A stretch of 17,422 nucleotides of DNA, from NCBI GenBank assembly GCA_964649005.1, contig CAZYMD010000110.1, positions 1 through 17,422 on the forward strand, in the 5' to 3' direction. The first letter of the stretch is position 1, and the number at the start of each line of letters is the position of its first letter. The notes under the pieces were generated by a model. That model saw nothing but the letters and a program-made list of their open reading frames with translations, made no database searches and was not told the origin of the DNA. This stretch comes from CAZGMJ01 sp964649005. GTDB lineage: Bacteria > Planctomycetota > Phycisphaerae > Sedimentisphaerales > Anaerobacaceae. Positions 8,600 through 15,966 of this stretch are shown here, piece after piece. A program made the position numbers and the translations under genes.

Positions 8600-11431
8600 C
8601 TAATCGGCTGCCATAATAACCTCCACATCACTTCGGCGGGTTGAAGGTGTGACATTCAGGTTCGTGATCTTTCCGTTTTTAACTGTGCCTTGAACTATTG
8701 TTTTGTGGGGGGCGTGCAGTTTGAAGCTGGCGTTCCAGTCTTTTGGCCAAGCCGGCAGCAGATAGATCTTTTTGCCATCGGTCTGCATTAGCATCGACTG
8801 GAGAGCCTTTAGCAAAATCCCGCCGTGGTCCTGATCGGGGACCCAGTCGTAATTGGGACCCCAGAACGCATCGAATCGCGAGTTTTCGTCCTTCCTTCGC
8901 GCCCGGCCGATTAGATACTGCTTTGCCTGATCGGTCAATCCGAGATAGGCCATGAAAATATCATCCTGTCGCCAGCCGAAATTGCCCTTATCCCAGCGAT
9001 GATTCAATGCCTCGACAGCAAGACTAACATCGTCGCTTTTGAAATCAAACAATCTAAAAGGAAACACGGCGTACAACTCAGGGTTCTCGATATTGCTTTT
9101 GTTCTCGAACTTCTGGGCTGGAGCGAGCATCTTCACGCCATCGACCTCGCGCAAAGGCAAATCGGGCAGCTTGCTCTTTAGCGAGGTCCAGAACTCTCGC
9201 TGCTGCGCCGTTGTCACTCGCTGTGGCAAGTCCAGCAATCGATCCACCACTGCATGCAAACCCGCCAGCTCAGGCATAGGATTCGTACACTGCCACCACG
9301 TCTCGAGCGCCTGCGATGGGTGCATAATCAGCTTGCCATCGTCGCCTGTCGCGTAATGCTGATCGAAAAAGCTCAGAATCTCATGCGCCGTGGACAACAG
9401 CGTCTTGGAAAGAAAATCCCTATCACCCGTATGCTCGTAATAGTCCAGCATCATAAAGACCAGCTCAGGCCCCGACACCCACTCCCACTTGTGCCAGCCG
9501 CTCTCCTGTAGTTTATCTTCACGCTGCTGGGCGGGCTGCCAGCCATAAGTTTCGCTGAAAACAGCACCCCAGAAATACAGGCACTCCGGGATATACGCCC
9601 CATCATGGCCAAAGTACTTTTTCACTCGGTACACCGATACAGGCAGAATCTCCTCAGCATACATCCTGAACAATGGCCGCATCAAATCGAAATCGCCCGA
9701 AGTGCACATGCTGATGTAAGGCAGCCTGCTGTTCTGCCACCAATATCCAGGGCCCCACCGTCGATAATCCGCTTCGCCTGGCGCACCGGCTGATGGCACT
9801 GTAAAAATAGAACCGTTGAACTTTATCGGATAGCGTCCCCGCCCCGCACAGGCACTGATAAATCGCTGCAAATTATACCCCCTCGTGACGCAGGTCGCAT
9901 CATCCTCGGCGTTGACCTTCTGTTCGACGATCTTCCTGCCATCGAGAAATATCTTCTGCTCGCCATCCGCTACATCCACAGTCGCAGCAACGTGATGCCA
10001 CTTACCCGGCTCAAGGCAATCCTTCTCTGCAAGTATGCCTGTCTTCGTAATCAGTCTCAGACTGTTGCCAGGCCAGGTATCGAACAGGATACCATCACTT
10101 GCCCCTGGCGTTATCTTATCGATAATTCTCCCCCCTGACTGCGACATCGCCTCAGGCTTCACCCACGCCTCTAACGTCACCGAGCCGGCCATATCTTCAT
10201 GCTTGATACTCTCAACTACCTGCCCGGCTGAAACGTTAAGCCACGAACCAAGAACACCATCACTCTTCAGCGTTTCTTTGCCGGCTTTTGATAAATTAAC
10301 TATCTCCGTTTCACTAAGCGCACGATTGAAAACGCTGGCCCGCGCAATGCCACCCTGAAATACGCTGCCCCCACTCTGGTCGGCCCCGATCCTGACAGGA
10401 TGCGTATTTTGAGCAATCATCGAAACCGCCTGTTTATCACTTGCTGGCTTGATGTAAATCCAGCTTCGATCCCAGAATTGGCTCCACCATCGCTCGTGCG
10501 CCATGCGCCTCGCCTTGAAATCCTCATTCTCAATACGCTCGATCATCTTGTCCATCGACTCAAGCCACTGTTCACCTGTAGCAGGCTGTTCGGTCAGAAC
10601 GTAAATGCTGAAGCGCTGCGATTTGCTCTCTGCAGTGGTCAATGTCACAGCATCCACCCGCCTGCCTCGCTGCGCCTTGATAACCGTGCCGAACGTCCTG
10701 TCACGCAATGGATCATCCAGTGGGTAATCGGAGAGTCCCTGAATTTCCATCGTCAGCTTCGGCCCGACTGATTTGACGTTGTGGTGATACCAACCTATGC
10801 AATTGCCCTGATCTTTCAGAATCGTGTCCGGCTCAACAATTGTCGGCGCATGTTTACTGTCAGGCTTTGACCTGTCGAGATAGACATCGCTCACTTCAAT
10901 GGAAGATAGCTCGCTGCGCTCAGCCCGCCACAGCTCAATGCGAGCAGTAGCCGCCAACCGCTGCGCCGCGTCAACCGTCACATGTATAACAGGATTATTC
11001 GCATCCACCCATATACGCAGAGTCGTTAATGTTTGAGTATCACCTTCTCCAGGCTGGATCGTGACAACGATCTCGCCGTTGCGCAAATCGAGCGTCTGTT
11101 GAAATCTAGCGCCAGCCTTTAGTGGATTAGGCTCCAGCGAAACTCTAACCTTACCCACCTTCAGCAAACGCGCGTTATCACTCCACGCATCAGTCTTGCC
11201 AATATAGAAACAAAGATCGCCGCTTTCCTCGACCCAGACGTTCAGACTGATATCGCCGTTGCCCAGAGGCATCGAACCGCTATGGTCCTTACTTGGCGAA
11301 TCCCACACAATGTTATAACTGCGGATATCGTCAAAAGCGTACTGCTCTCGCTCAAGCGCAAAGCCAACCGATCCCCACAGCAAGACTGCACAAAACAATA
11401 AAAACACGATCAGGCTACGTAGAAACACCAT
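8600..11431 (-). CDS. Secreted DUF5703 / six-hairpin glycosidase-like protein with LamG insertion
   Basis: Start chosen at ATG 11431: AAGGGGG lies 5 nt upstream and the next residues form a signal peptide (MVFLRSLIVFLLFCAVLLWG, likely cut near residue 25). The longer frame would start at a TTG inside the preceding cupin gene. Residues about 38-330 match DUF5703, an N-terminal domain of GH95-like glycosidases: YNIVWDSPSKD, SMPLGNGDISLNVWV, FYIGKTDAW. Residues about 339-514 are a LamG/concanavalin-like segment, with FNRALSETEI and GKWHHVAATVD. From about 515 the alpha/alpha-barrel part resumes: RGYNLQRFISACAGRG, then WWQNSRLPY, ETWWQCTNPMPELAGL and FDAFWGPNYDWVPDQDHGG. It is likely an exported carbohydrate-active enzyme; the substrate cannot be read from sequence (relatives act on fucosyl or rhamnosyl polymers). 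It lies 97 nt downstream of the cupin gene in the same direction, so the two may be co-transcribed. Confidence 0.85.
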   Translation of the reverse strand: MVFLRSLIVFLLFCAVLLWGSVGFALEREQYAFDDIRSYNIVWDSPSKDHSGSMPLGNGDISLNVWVEESGDLCFYIGKTDAWSDNARLLKVGKVRVSLEPNPLKAGARFQQTLDLRNGEIVVTIQPGEGDTQTLTTLRIWVDANNPVIHVTVDAAQRLAATARIELWRAERSELSSIEVSDVYLDRSKPDSKHAPTIVEPDTILKDQGNCIGWYHHNVKSVGPKLTMEIQGLSDYPLDDPLRDRTFGTVIKAQRGRRVDAVTLTTAESKSQRFSIYVLTEQPATGEQWLESMDKMIERIENEDFKARRMAHERWWSQFWDRSWIYIKPASDKQAVSMIAQNTHPVRIGADQSGGSVFQGGIARASVFNRALSETEIVNLSKAGKETLKSDGVLGSWLNVSAGQVVESIKHEDMAGSVTLEAWVKPEAMSQSGGRIIDKITPGASDGILFDTWPGNSLRLITKTGILAEKDCLEPGKWHHVAATVDVADGEQKIFLDGRKIVEQKVNAEDDATCVTRGYNLQRFISACAGRGRYPIKFNGSIFTVPSAGAPGEADYRRWGPGYWWQNSRLPYISMCTSGDFDLMRPLFRMYAEEILPVSVYRVKKYFGHDGAYIPECLYFWGAVFSETYGWQPAQQREDKLQESGWHKWEWVSGPELVFMMLDYYEHTGDRDFLSKTLLSTAHEILSFFDQHYATGDDGKLIMHPSQALETWWQCTNPMPELAGLHAVVDRLLDLPQRVTTAQQREFWTSLKSKLPDLPLREVDGVKMLAPAQKFENKSNIENPELYAVFPFRLFDFKSDDVSLAVEALNHRWDKGNFGWRQDDIFMAYLGLTDQAKQYLIGRARRKDENSRFDAFWGPNYDWVPDQDHGGILLKALQSMLMQTDGKKIYLLPAWPKDWNASFKLHAPHKTIVQGTVKNGKITNLNVTPSTRRSDVEVIMAAD

Positions 11432-11528
11432 CAGCGCCCCCTTAGATTGCGTATGATCATTCAAGTGCGCGCAGGCCGAAACGAGAAATAGAACCCCAGA
11501 ATACCTGCACATCCAAACAACAACTATC

Positions 11529-11801
11529 TCAGCCAAAGTTATAGTGCTTCCTGACGGCCTTCTTGATCTCCCAGGTGCATTCTAATTCTTCAGGAAAGAC
11601 CACATAATCGCCCGGCCCGAAGCTTACCGAATTCACACCATCGGTCACTGTGACTTCACCCTCGATTAGCAGGCAGGTCTCTTTCTGGGTGTACGCCCAG
11701 TCGAATGTATCGACACCATGCTCCCAAACAGGCCATTTCCTGCATTCGCCCGCCTCGTCTTCGCTGGGCTTCTTTACGATTACATCATTTACGCTTGGCA
11801 T
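11529..11801 (-). CDS. Small Cupin_3 (DUF861) family protein
   Basis: The product has 90 residues. The start is ATG at 11801 with AGGAG 8 nt upstream. A single cupin barrel is visible: WPVWEHGVDTFDWAYTQKE, then ETCLLIEGEVTVTDG (first strand pair), FGPGDYVVFPEELECTWEIK, and the closing RKHYNFG typical of this subfamily. The canonical metal-binding HxH is not present. The position reads FDWAYTQKE, which is normal for Cupin_3 members, so metal binding is doubtful. Relatives include (S)-ureidoglycine aminohydrolase, but most are uncharacterised and I assign no reaction. It precedes the glycosidase-like gene on the same strand and could be a small sugar- or metabolite-handling partner. Confidence 0.85.
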   Translation of the reverse strand: MPSVNDVIVKKPSEDEAGECRKWPVWEHGVDTFDWAYTQKETCLLIEGEVTVTDGVNSVSFGPGDYVVFPEELECTWEIKKAVRKHYNFG

Positions 11802-11859
11802 AGGTCATACTCCTTTATGAAAGCTTGTCATACCATCAAGAAACTCCACACACTTCGGG

Positions 11860-11865
11860 ATTATA
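11860..11865 (-). promoter_or_regulatory. Candidate -10 element for the cupin-glycosidase unit
   Basis: The minus strand reads TATAAT about 60 nt upstream of the cupin ATG at 11801. The -35 position with a 17-nt spacer is TGTGCA (3 of 6 matches to TTGACA). It sits in the roughly 190-nt gap shared with the divergent HD-domain gene. I saw no equally good element for that gene. Confidence 0.3.
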
Positions 11866-11978
11866 CCGGAAAAAGGTCATTTTGCACACAGCAATGGCTT
11901 TTTCGAAAAGAAGACAGTGGCAAGCTTCGCTGTTCTCGTATAGACTACTCCTTTTTTAGGTAACCTTATAACAGCATT

Positions 11979-11982
11979 GGAG
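11979..11982 (+). promoter_or_regulatory. Ribosome-binding site deciding the HD-gene start
   Basis: GGAG sits 9 nt before the GTG at 11992. The longer frame's TTG at 11977 has no Shine-Dalgarno sequence closer than an AGG about 16 nt away. The GTG gives MIPQQLNTFRSWFEEYV, the normal N-terminus for this HD family. Confidence 0.6.
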
Positions 11983-11991
11983 CTTGCATCG

Positions 11992-12789
11992 GTGATCCCG
12001 CAACAGCTAAACACATTCAGGTCCTGGTTCGAAGAATATGTCTCACGGTTCTATGGCGATAATGAGTACATCAACGGCAATTTGAAGCTCAAGGAAGACC
12101 ACAGCATCCGCGTGTGCACTGAGATACTCTACCTTGCCGACGCCCTCAAGCTTGGCGACAATGACAGACTGATAGCCGAAACGATTGCGTTACTTCACGA
12201 CATCGGTCGCTTCAAACAGTTTATCGAATACCAAACGTACAACGATCTCAAAAGTACGAATCATTGCTGCCTTGGCGTAGAAACTCTGCGTGTGGCTGGA
12301 ATACTCAACGAATTGCCGGAAGATGAAAGGCGGATAATCGAAACCGCTGTCAAGTTTCATGGCGTCAAGACCCTGCCCGCGGATATCGCAGAGCCTGCCC
12401 TTCGCTTCTGCAAACTTATACGAGACGCTGACAAGTTAGACGTCTTCCACATCGCTGTCGAATACTACAAAGATTATCGTAACGCCCCAAAGAGCGTAAT
12501 GCTCGAACTGGGATTCCCCGATAAGCCTGAATGTTCGCCTGACGTAGTCGATGCCGTCATGAACGAATATAGCATCGATTATGGCAAGCTGCAAACGCTC
12601 AACGATATGATTCTCTGCCAGCTCGGGTGGGTCTACGACATTAACTTCGCAGCATCAGTCCAGCGTATCCGACAGCAAGGGTACATGGAGACACTGATAA
12701 GTTATCTGCCTCGAACAGACGAAGTCGCCAGGGTGAGAGAAAAAGTGTTCGCCTATATAGATTCAAGACCCAAAAAAGACGCCTGCTAA
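11992..12789 (+). CDS. HD-superfamily metal-dependent phosphohydrolase
   Basis: The product has 265 residues from the GTG at 11992. The HD-type metal site is visible: H37 in EDHSIRVC, the H69-D70 pair in LLHDIGRF, H91 in STNHCCLGVE, and later the conserved HGV and RDADKLD segments. This pattern belongs to the stand-alone HD hydrolases that cleave phosphate esters or phosphodiesters, usually cytoplasmic. There is no signal peptide or membrane segment, and the substrate cannot be inferred. It is transcribed alone, divergent from the cupin gene. Its end lies 40 nt from the convergent end of the DUF134 gene, so a functional link to the Fe-S cluster beside it is only proximity. Confidence 0.85.
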   Translation: MIPQQLNTFRSWFEEYVSRFYGDNEYINGNLKLKEDHSIRVCTEILYLADALKLGDNDRLIAETIALLHDIGRFKQFIEYQTYNDLKSTNHCCLGVETLRVAGILNELPEDERRIIETAVKFHGVKTLPADIAEPALRFCKLIRDADKLDVFHIAVEYYKDYRNAPKSVMLELGFPDKPECSPDVVDAVMNEYSIDYGKLQTLNDMILCQLGWVYDINFAASVQRIRQQGYMETLISYLPRTDEVARVREKVFAYIDSRPKKDAC

Positions 12790-12829
12790 ATATATCGCGC
12801 GCACGAAAGCTTCCTATCAACAAAAAAGT

Positions 12830-13252
12830 CTATTCACCCCTGCGTCCATATCTTCGGCGTCCGCCACAACCTCGACCTCTACCGCCATGTCCGGGACGAG
12901 CAGGCGGGGCTGACGGTGGCCCCTTTGGCTCAGCCTGTCGCGCTACGGCAGGCTCCGCCCCTACGAGCTGGACGGGACCGCCTTTAATAAGCAGCGCTTT
13001 GCCGTTGGTCAGTGCATCGGCGATTTTCCTGTGTCCTGATTCGAGAATCCTGCCCAGCGTCTGTCGCGAAACGTTCATCTTCTCGGCTGCATCAGCTTGA
13101 TAAAAACCCTCCATATCCGTCAGGCGAATCGCTTCAAGCTCATCAACCGTAAGCACAACCTGCTCCAGAGCCAACAGGGGAATTCCCTGTGGCTTGTAGT
13201 AGTTGCTCTGCGGCATCTGTGCGATGCGCCTGCAATGTCTGGGTCTGGGCAT
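12830..13252 (-). CDS. DUF134 (UPF0251) predicted DNA-binding protein
   Basis: Start chosen at ATG 13252, giving the standard MPRPRHCRRI opening (140 residues). The longer frame begins with TTG at 13261. Residues about 10-92 are the conserved DUF134 domain, with LTVDELEAIRLTDMEGFYQ and a helix-turn-helix around 52-75 (AAEKMNVSRQTLGRIL). The family is a sigma-like or HTH DNA-binding protein often found beside NifX/ORP-type genes. Residues about 97-111 are encoded by a palindromic repeat-like insertion, and the tail (RPGHGGRGRGCGGRRRYGRR) is glycine-arginine rich, with one cysteine. This last gene of the operon, 21 nt after MrpORP, is a good candidate for its regulator, but that is an inference from position. 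Confidence 0.85.
   Translation of the reverse strand: MPRPRHCRRIAQMPQSNYYKPQGIPLLALEQVVLTVDELEAIRLTDMEGFYQADAAEKMNVSRQTLGRILESGHRKIADALTNGKALLIKGGPVQLVGAEPAVARQAEPKGPPSAPPARPGHGGRGRGCGGRRRYGRRGE
12930..12965. repeat. REP-like palindromic element inside the DUF134 gene
   Basis: A 6-bp perfect stem, AGCCTG at 12932-12937 paired with CAGGCT at 12949-12954, is extended inward by a T/G mismatch and a further CG/CG pair around a 5-nt loop. The flank 12955-12965, read on the minus strand, is CGTAGGGGCGG. The shape and flank look like dispersed palindromic repeats of many genomes. It lies in frame within the variable linker after the conserved domain, adding about 12 residues (VGAEPAVARQAE). No second copy was seen in this window. 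Confidence 0.45.
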
Positions 13253-13273
13253 GACAATCAATCTCTATATGAC

Positions 13274-14404
13274 TTAGTGATCGCAGATATTCTGTCCGCA
13301 AGCCAATTGCCCGTTGAGGTATTGCAGCACCAATTCGTCCGGATCGCCATCCGGCGCCCCGACCATTACTTCAATCCCATTCTGAGTGAAAAGACCCTGC
13401 GCCCTCTGACCCATACCGCCGGCAATGATAAGCTTGACACTCTGTTCCGACAGCCATTTGGGCAACACGCCAGGCTCGTGTCCAGGCGGCGTCAGTAACT
13501 CCTTGCCCTTTATCTCTTTCGCTTCGGCATCGACATCTATCACAGCAAACTGCTCGCAATGCCCGAAATGCCCCGACAACCTGCCGTTTACCAATGGTAT
13601 CGCTATTTTCATAGTCTTGACCTGTTCCTTTCTACTCCGGCTGTTCGCATCCAGCCCCAATATTGGTTCAAATGAATATGCCAGCGCCTGGGCCGTCGGG
13701 CTTGCCGTCTGCAGCACGAATGGTTTGCCCGCATCGGCATCGGCTGCCAAAGACGGGTCCATCGGAATGCTGCCCAGCAGCGGAACCTGGAAATCCTCCG
13801 CCATCCTGTGCCCACCATCACCAGCGAAAATATCCGTTCTCTTGTTGCAGTACGGACATACGAATCCGCTCATGTTCTCTATTACGCCGATCACATTCAA
13901 ACTCAAATGCCGACAGAACGTAATACATTTCCTCACGTCGACAACGGCCAGCTCCTGGGGTGTCGTGACAATCACCGCCCCGTCGATCTGTCCAAGCAGT
14001 TGCACAATAGACAACGGCTCGTCCCCCGTCCCGGGCGGACAATCAACAACAAGATAATCCAACTCGCCCCAATCCACCTGAGTGACGAACTGCTTTATGA
14101 GATTGTGCTTCATTGGGCCACGCCAGATAACCGCCTCATCTTCGCTCGGAAGCAACAACCCAATACTCATCACCTTGAGCCGCTCGCTATATGCAATCGG
14201 ATCGATCATTTCGCCCGACGCTTCGAAGCCATCGATTTTAAGACTCAGCATCTTAGGCACGCTCGGCCCGTGAATGTCCACATCGAGCAAACCGACGCTC
14301 TTGCCCTTCGTCGAAAGCCACACCGCCAGATTAACCGCAACGCTGCTCTTGCCCACACCCCCCTTGCCGCTAAGGACAAGAATCTTGTGTTTAATATTCG
14401 CCAT
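13274..14404 (-). CDS. MrpORP: Mrp/NBP35 P-loop ATPase fused to a NifX/ORP domain
   Basis: The product has 376 residues, from an ATG with GAGGT 4 nt upstream. Residues 1-245 are an Mrp/ApbC/NBP35-type Fe-S cluster carrier ATPase: deviant Walker A SGKGGVGKS at 12-20, DVDIHGPSVPKML at 41-53, Walker B with CPPGTGDEP at 132-140, and a CPYC motif (C183, C186) that in the family bridges a [4Fe-4S] cluster between two subunits. Residues 255-370 are a dinitrogenase iron-molybdenum cofactor biosynthesis/NifX-like domain (MKIAIPLVNGRLSGHFGHCEQF) as in the orange protein, linked by a short charged hinge. This fusion is known as MrpORP in Desulfovibrio vulgaris, where it has been studied as an Fe-S carrier. 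The usual N-terminal DUF59 domain of many Mrp proteins is absent. It follows the second ferredoxin-ATPase by 41 nt in the same operon. Confidence 0.93.
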   Translation of the reverse strand: MANIKHKILVLSGKGGVGKSSVAVNLAVWLSTKGKSVGLLDVDIHGPSVPKMLSLKIDGFEASGEMIDPIAYSERLKVMSIGLLLPSEDEAVIWRGPMKHNLIKQFVTQVDWGELDYLVVDCPPGTGDEPLSIVQLLGQIDGAVIVTTPQELAVVDVRKCITFCRHLSLNVIGVIENMSGFVCPYCNKRTDIFAGDGGHRMAEDFQVPLLGSIPMDPSLAADADAGKPFVLQTASPTAQALAYSFEPILGLDANSRSRKEQVKTMKIAIPLVNGRLSGHFGHCEQFAVIDVDAEAKEIKGKELLTPPGHEPGVLPKWLSEQSVKLIIAGGMGQRAQGLFTQNGIEVMVGAPDGDPDELVLQYLNGQLACGQNICDH

Positions 14405-14445
14405 TGATTACCTCACCATTATTCCAAACTGAACTTTTGCCAATG

Positions 14446-15333
14446 CTAAAGCATATCCACCACATTGCGCCAGAGAGCAACAACTTGCTCTTTTATATCG
14501 CCATCATCATACTCTACAACGCTCTTGCCCGCTATCTGCGCCTTTGTTACCGCCGTGTTATAAGCGATCCTACCCGCAAACGCCACCCCCTTTGATCTGG
14601 CGTTTGCCTCAATAGACTCCGTTATATCCGGATTAATGTCGTATTTATTGACACACACCGCAGCTTTAATATTGAAATGCGACGTCAGCTCGATAACTCT
14701 ATCGAGATCGTGCTGCCCGGAAATAGTCGGCTCGGTGACAACCAAAACCAGATCCGCTCCACTTATCGACGCAATCACAGGACAGCCAATCCCCGGTGAA
14801 CCATCCACAATTATCATCTCCGCCCCGGATTCCTCAGCGATCCGTTTAGCCTCTTTCCGAATCAAGCTGACCAGTTTGCCGCTGTTCTCCTCACCCGGAC
14901 CGAGCCTCGCATGCACCATCTGCCCGAACCGCGTCCCCGAAACAAACCACTGACCGTTCATCGCATCCTTGAACTCAATCGCCCCGACCGGACAAAACCG
15001 AACGCACACCCCACAACCCTCACATGCAATTGGATCTATCGAGAAAGTTGCAGCATCATTCGCACTGCCAGGACCACCCCGACTAACAGCATCGAAATTA
15101 CACACATCGAGACATTTACCGCAGCAGATGCACTTTTCAGGAACAATCGAAGCGGTTTTACCTCCGCTGAACTCCTCCGTACGCTGCACATCAGGATCAA
15201 GCAGCAAATGCAAATCCGCCGCATCGACATCGCAATCCGCCAGCACCGCATTACCCGCCAAAGCCGCCAGCGAAGCAACGATGCTCGTCTTGCCCGTCCC
15301 GCCTTTGCCGCTTATAACTATTAATTCCTTCAA
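14446..15333 (-). CDS. MinD/ParA-like ATPase with two [4Fe-4S] ferredoxin motifs (downstream copy)
   Basis: The product has 295 residues. The start is TTG at 15333: AAGGA lies 9 nt upstream, the family-typical MKELIVISGKGGTGKTS follows, and an in-frame TGA stands two codons upstream, so no longer start exists. Residues 9-16 are the deviant Walker A (GKGGTGKT), with switch-type DCDVDAADL at 33-41. A bacterial ferredoxin insert carries C68, C71, C74, C78 and C104, C107, C110, C114, which fit two [4Fe-4S] clusters. Walker B (VDGSPGIGCPV) follows. In the orp cluster of D. vulgaris two such ATPases are encoded together and are thought to act in Fe-S or cofactor handling, with MinD-like membrane or partner switching. 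The start codon overlaps the methyltransferase stop (TTGA), which suggests translational coupling. Confidence 0.92.
   Translation of the reverse strand: MKELIVISGKGGTGKTSIVASLAALAGNAVLADCDVDAADLHLLLDPDVQRTEEFSGGKTASIVPEKCICCGKCLDVCNFDAVSRGGPGSANDAATFSIDPIACEGCGVCVRFCPVGAIEFKDAMNGQWFVSGTRFGQMVHARLGPGEENSGKLVSLIRKEAKRIAEESGAEMIIVDGSPGIGCPVIASISGADLVLVVTEPTISGQHDLDRVIELTSHFNIKAAVCVNKYDINPDITESIEANARSKGVAFAGRIAYNTAVTKAQIAGKSVVEYDDGDIKEQVVALWRNVVDML
15330..15333 (-). promoter_or_regulatory. TTGA start/stop overlap (translational coupling)
   Basis: The TGA that ends the methyltransferase gene overlaps the TTG start of the downstream ATPase. It is the TTG analogue of the common ATGA coupling junction. 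It ties the ATPase's translation to the methyltransferase's and supports a functional unit rather than chance adjacency. Confidence 0.6.
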
Positions 15334-15950
15334 TTTTCACCGTCCTTATAAGTATTCCGCTTATTTGCTTTGAGAACATAAAGGCTCGCCAGATCAGGAT
15401 TCCGGCTTTCGAATACGTTCTGACCCTCGATCCCTAAAAAGAACTCAGAATCTTGTACATTGAAATACTGTTCGATCGTTCTCTCAATCTCATTCAGATC
15501 TGTATGCTTAATCCCGCTCACATAAGAGTTCGGATTTTTCACTTTCTCCTTGAAGAACACAGCCTTCGGATTAAGCAGCAAGACCAGGAGCTTGCCTTTC
15601 GGCCTTAATACACGGGCTGTCTGCCTGACAGCTTCTTCGTACCTTTCGATAAACTGTAAAGAAGCAACGTAAATAACTCCGTCGAAACAGTAATCTGCAA
15701 AATCCATATCTTCCGCAGAACCTATCACAGTTCTCACCGCTTCTGATGACTGCCCTAAAGCCTCTTCGGAAATATCCAAACCCGTAACGCTAAAGTCGTG
15801 CTTAGCCAAACCTGCTTCTATGACCGCCGGGCCGCAACCAACACTCAAAATATCTTTAAGCCCTTCTAATTTCGGTAAAATGTATTCAAGCTCCGCCTTG
15901 AAAACTCTTCTCCAAAATTCTTTTTTGATAGATTGAAGATATTTCTCCAT
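15330..15950 (-). CDS. Class I SAM-dependent methyltransferase
   Basis: Start chosen at ATG 15950 (AGGA about 8 nt upstream; 206 residues, MEKYLQSIKKEFWRRVF). The longer frame to 16154 runs over the J-domain gene and lacks family-like sequence. A GTG at 15965 is a less likely alternative. Motif I is ILSVGCGPA (residues 34-42), followed by the acidic strand end VTGLDIS (residues 55-61), a motif II-like DFADYCFDGVIYVASLQF, and the post-motif helix with VLRPKGKLLVLLL. This is the Rossmann-like fold that binds S-adenosylmethionine. The methyl acceptor is unknown. Its position between the two Fe-S ATPases, coupled to the second, suggests that its target belongs to this system, as an inference. No radical-SAM CxxxCxxC is present. 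Confidence 0.85.
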   Translation of the reverse strand: MEKYLQSIKKEFWRRVFKAELEYILPKLEGLKDILSVGCGPAVIEAGLAKHDFSVTGLDISEEALGQSSEAVRTVIGSAEDMDFADYCFDGVIYVASLQFIERYEEAVRQTARVLRPKGKLLVLLLNPKAVFFKEKVKNPNSYVSGIKHTDLNEIERTIEQYFNVQDSEFFLGIEGQNVFESRNPDLASLYVLKANKRNTYKDGEN

Positions 15951-15966
15951 GTGATAATCCTGCACT

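Noticed and set aside
11432..11536. Extended N-terminus of the glycosidase-like protein (35 extra residues)
   Set aside because: The frame begins at TTG inside the cupin gene and adds a non-family stretch. ATG 11431 has a strong ribosome-binding site and a proper signal peptide.
11718..11963. Possible 81-residue + strand gene upstream of the HD gene
   Set aside because: It lies largely antisense to the cupin gene start and the divergent promoter region, has no family features, and lacks a convincing ribosome-binding site.
13425..14407. Long + strand frames opposite MrpORP
   Set aside because: They are antisense shadows. The minus-strand frame carries all the Mrp and NifX motifs.
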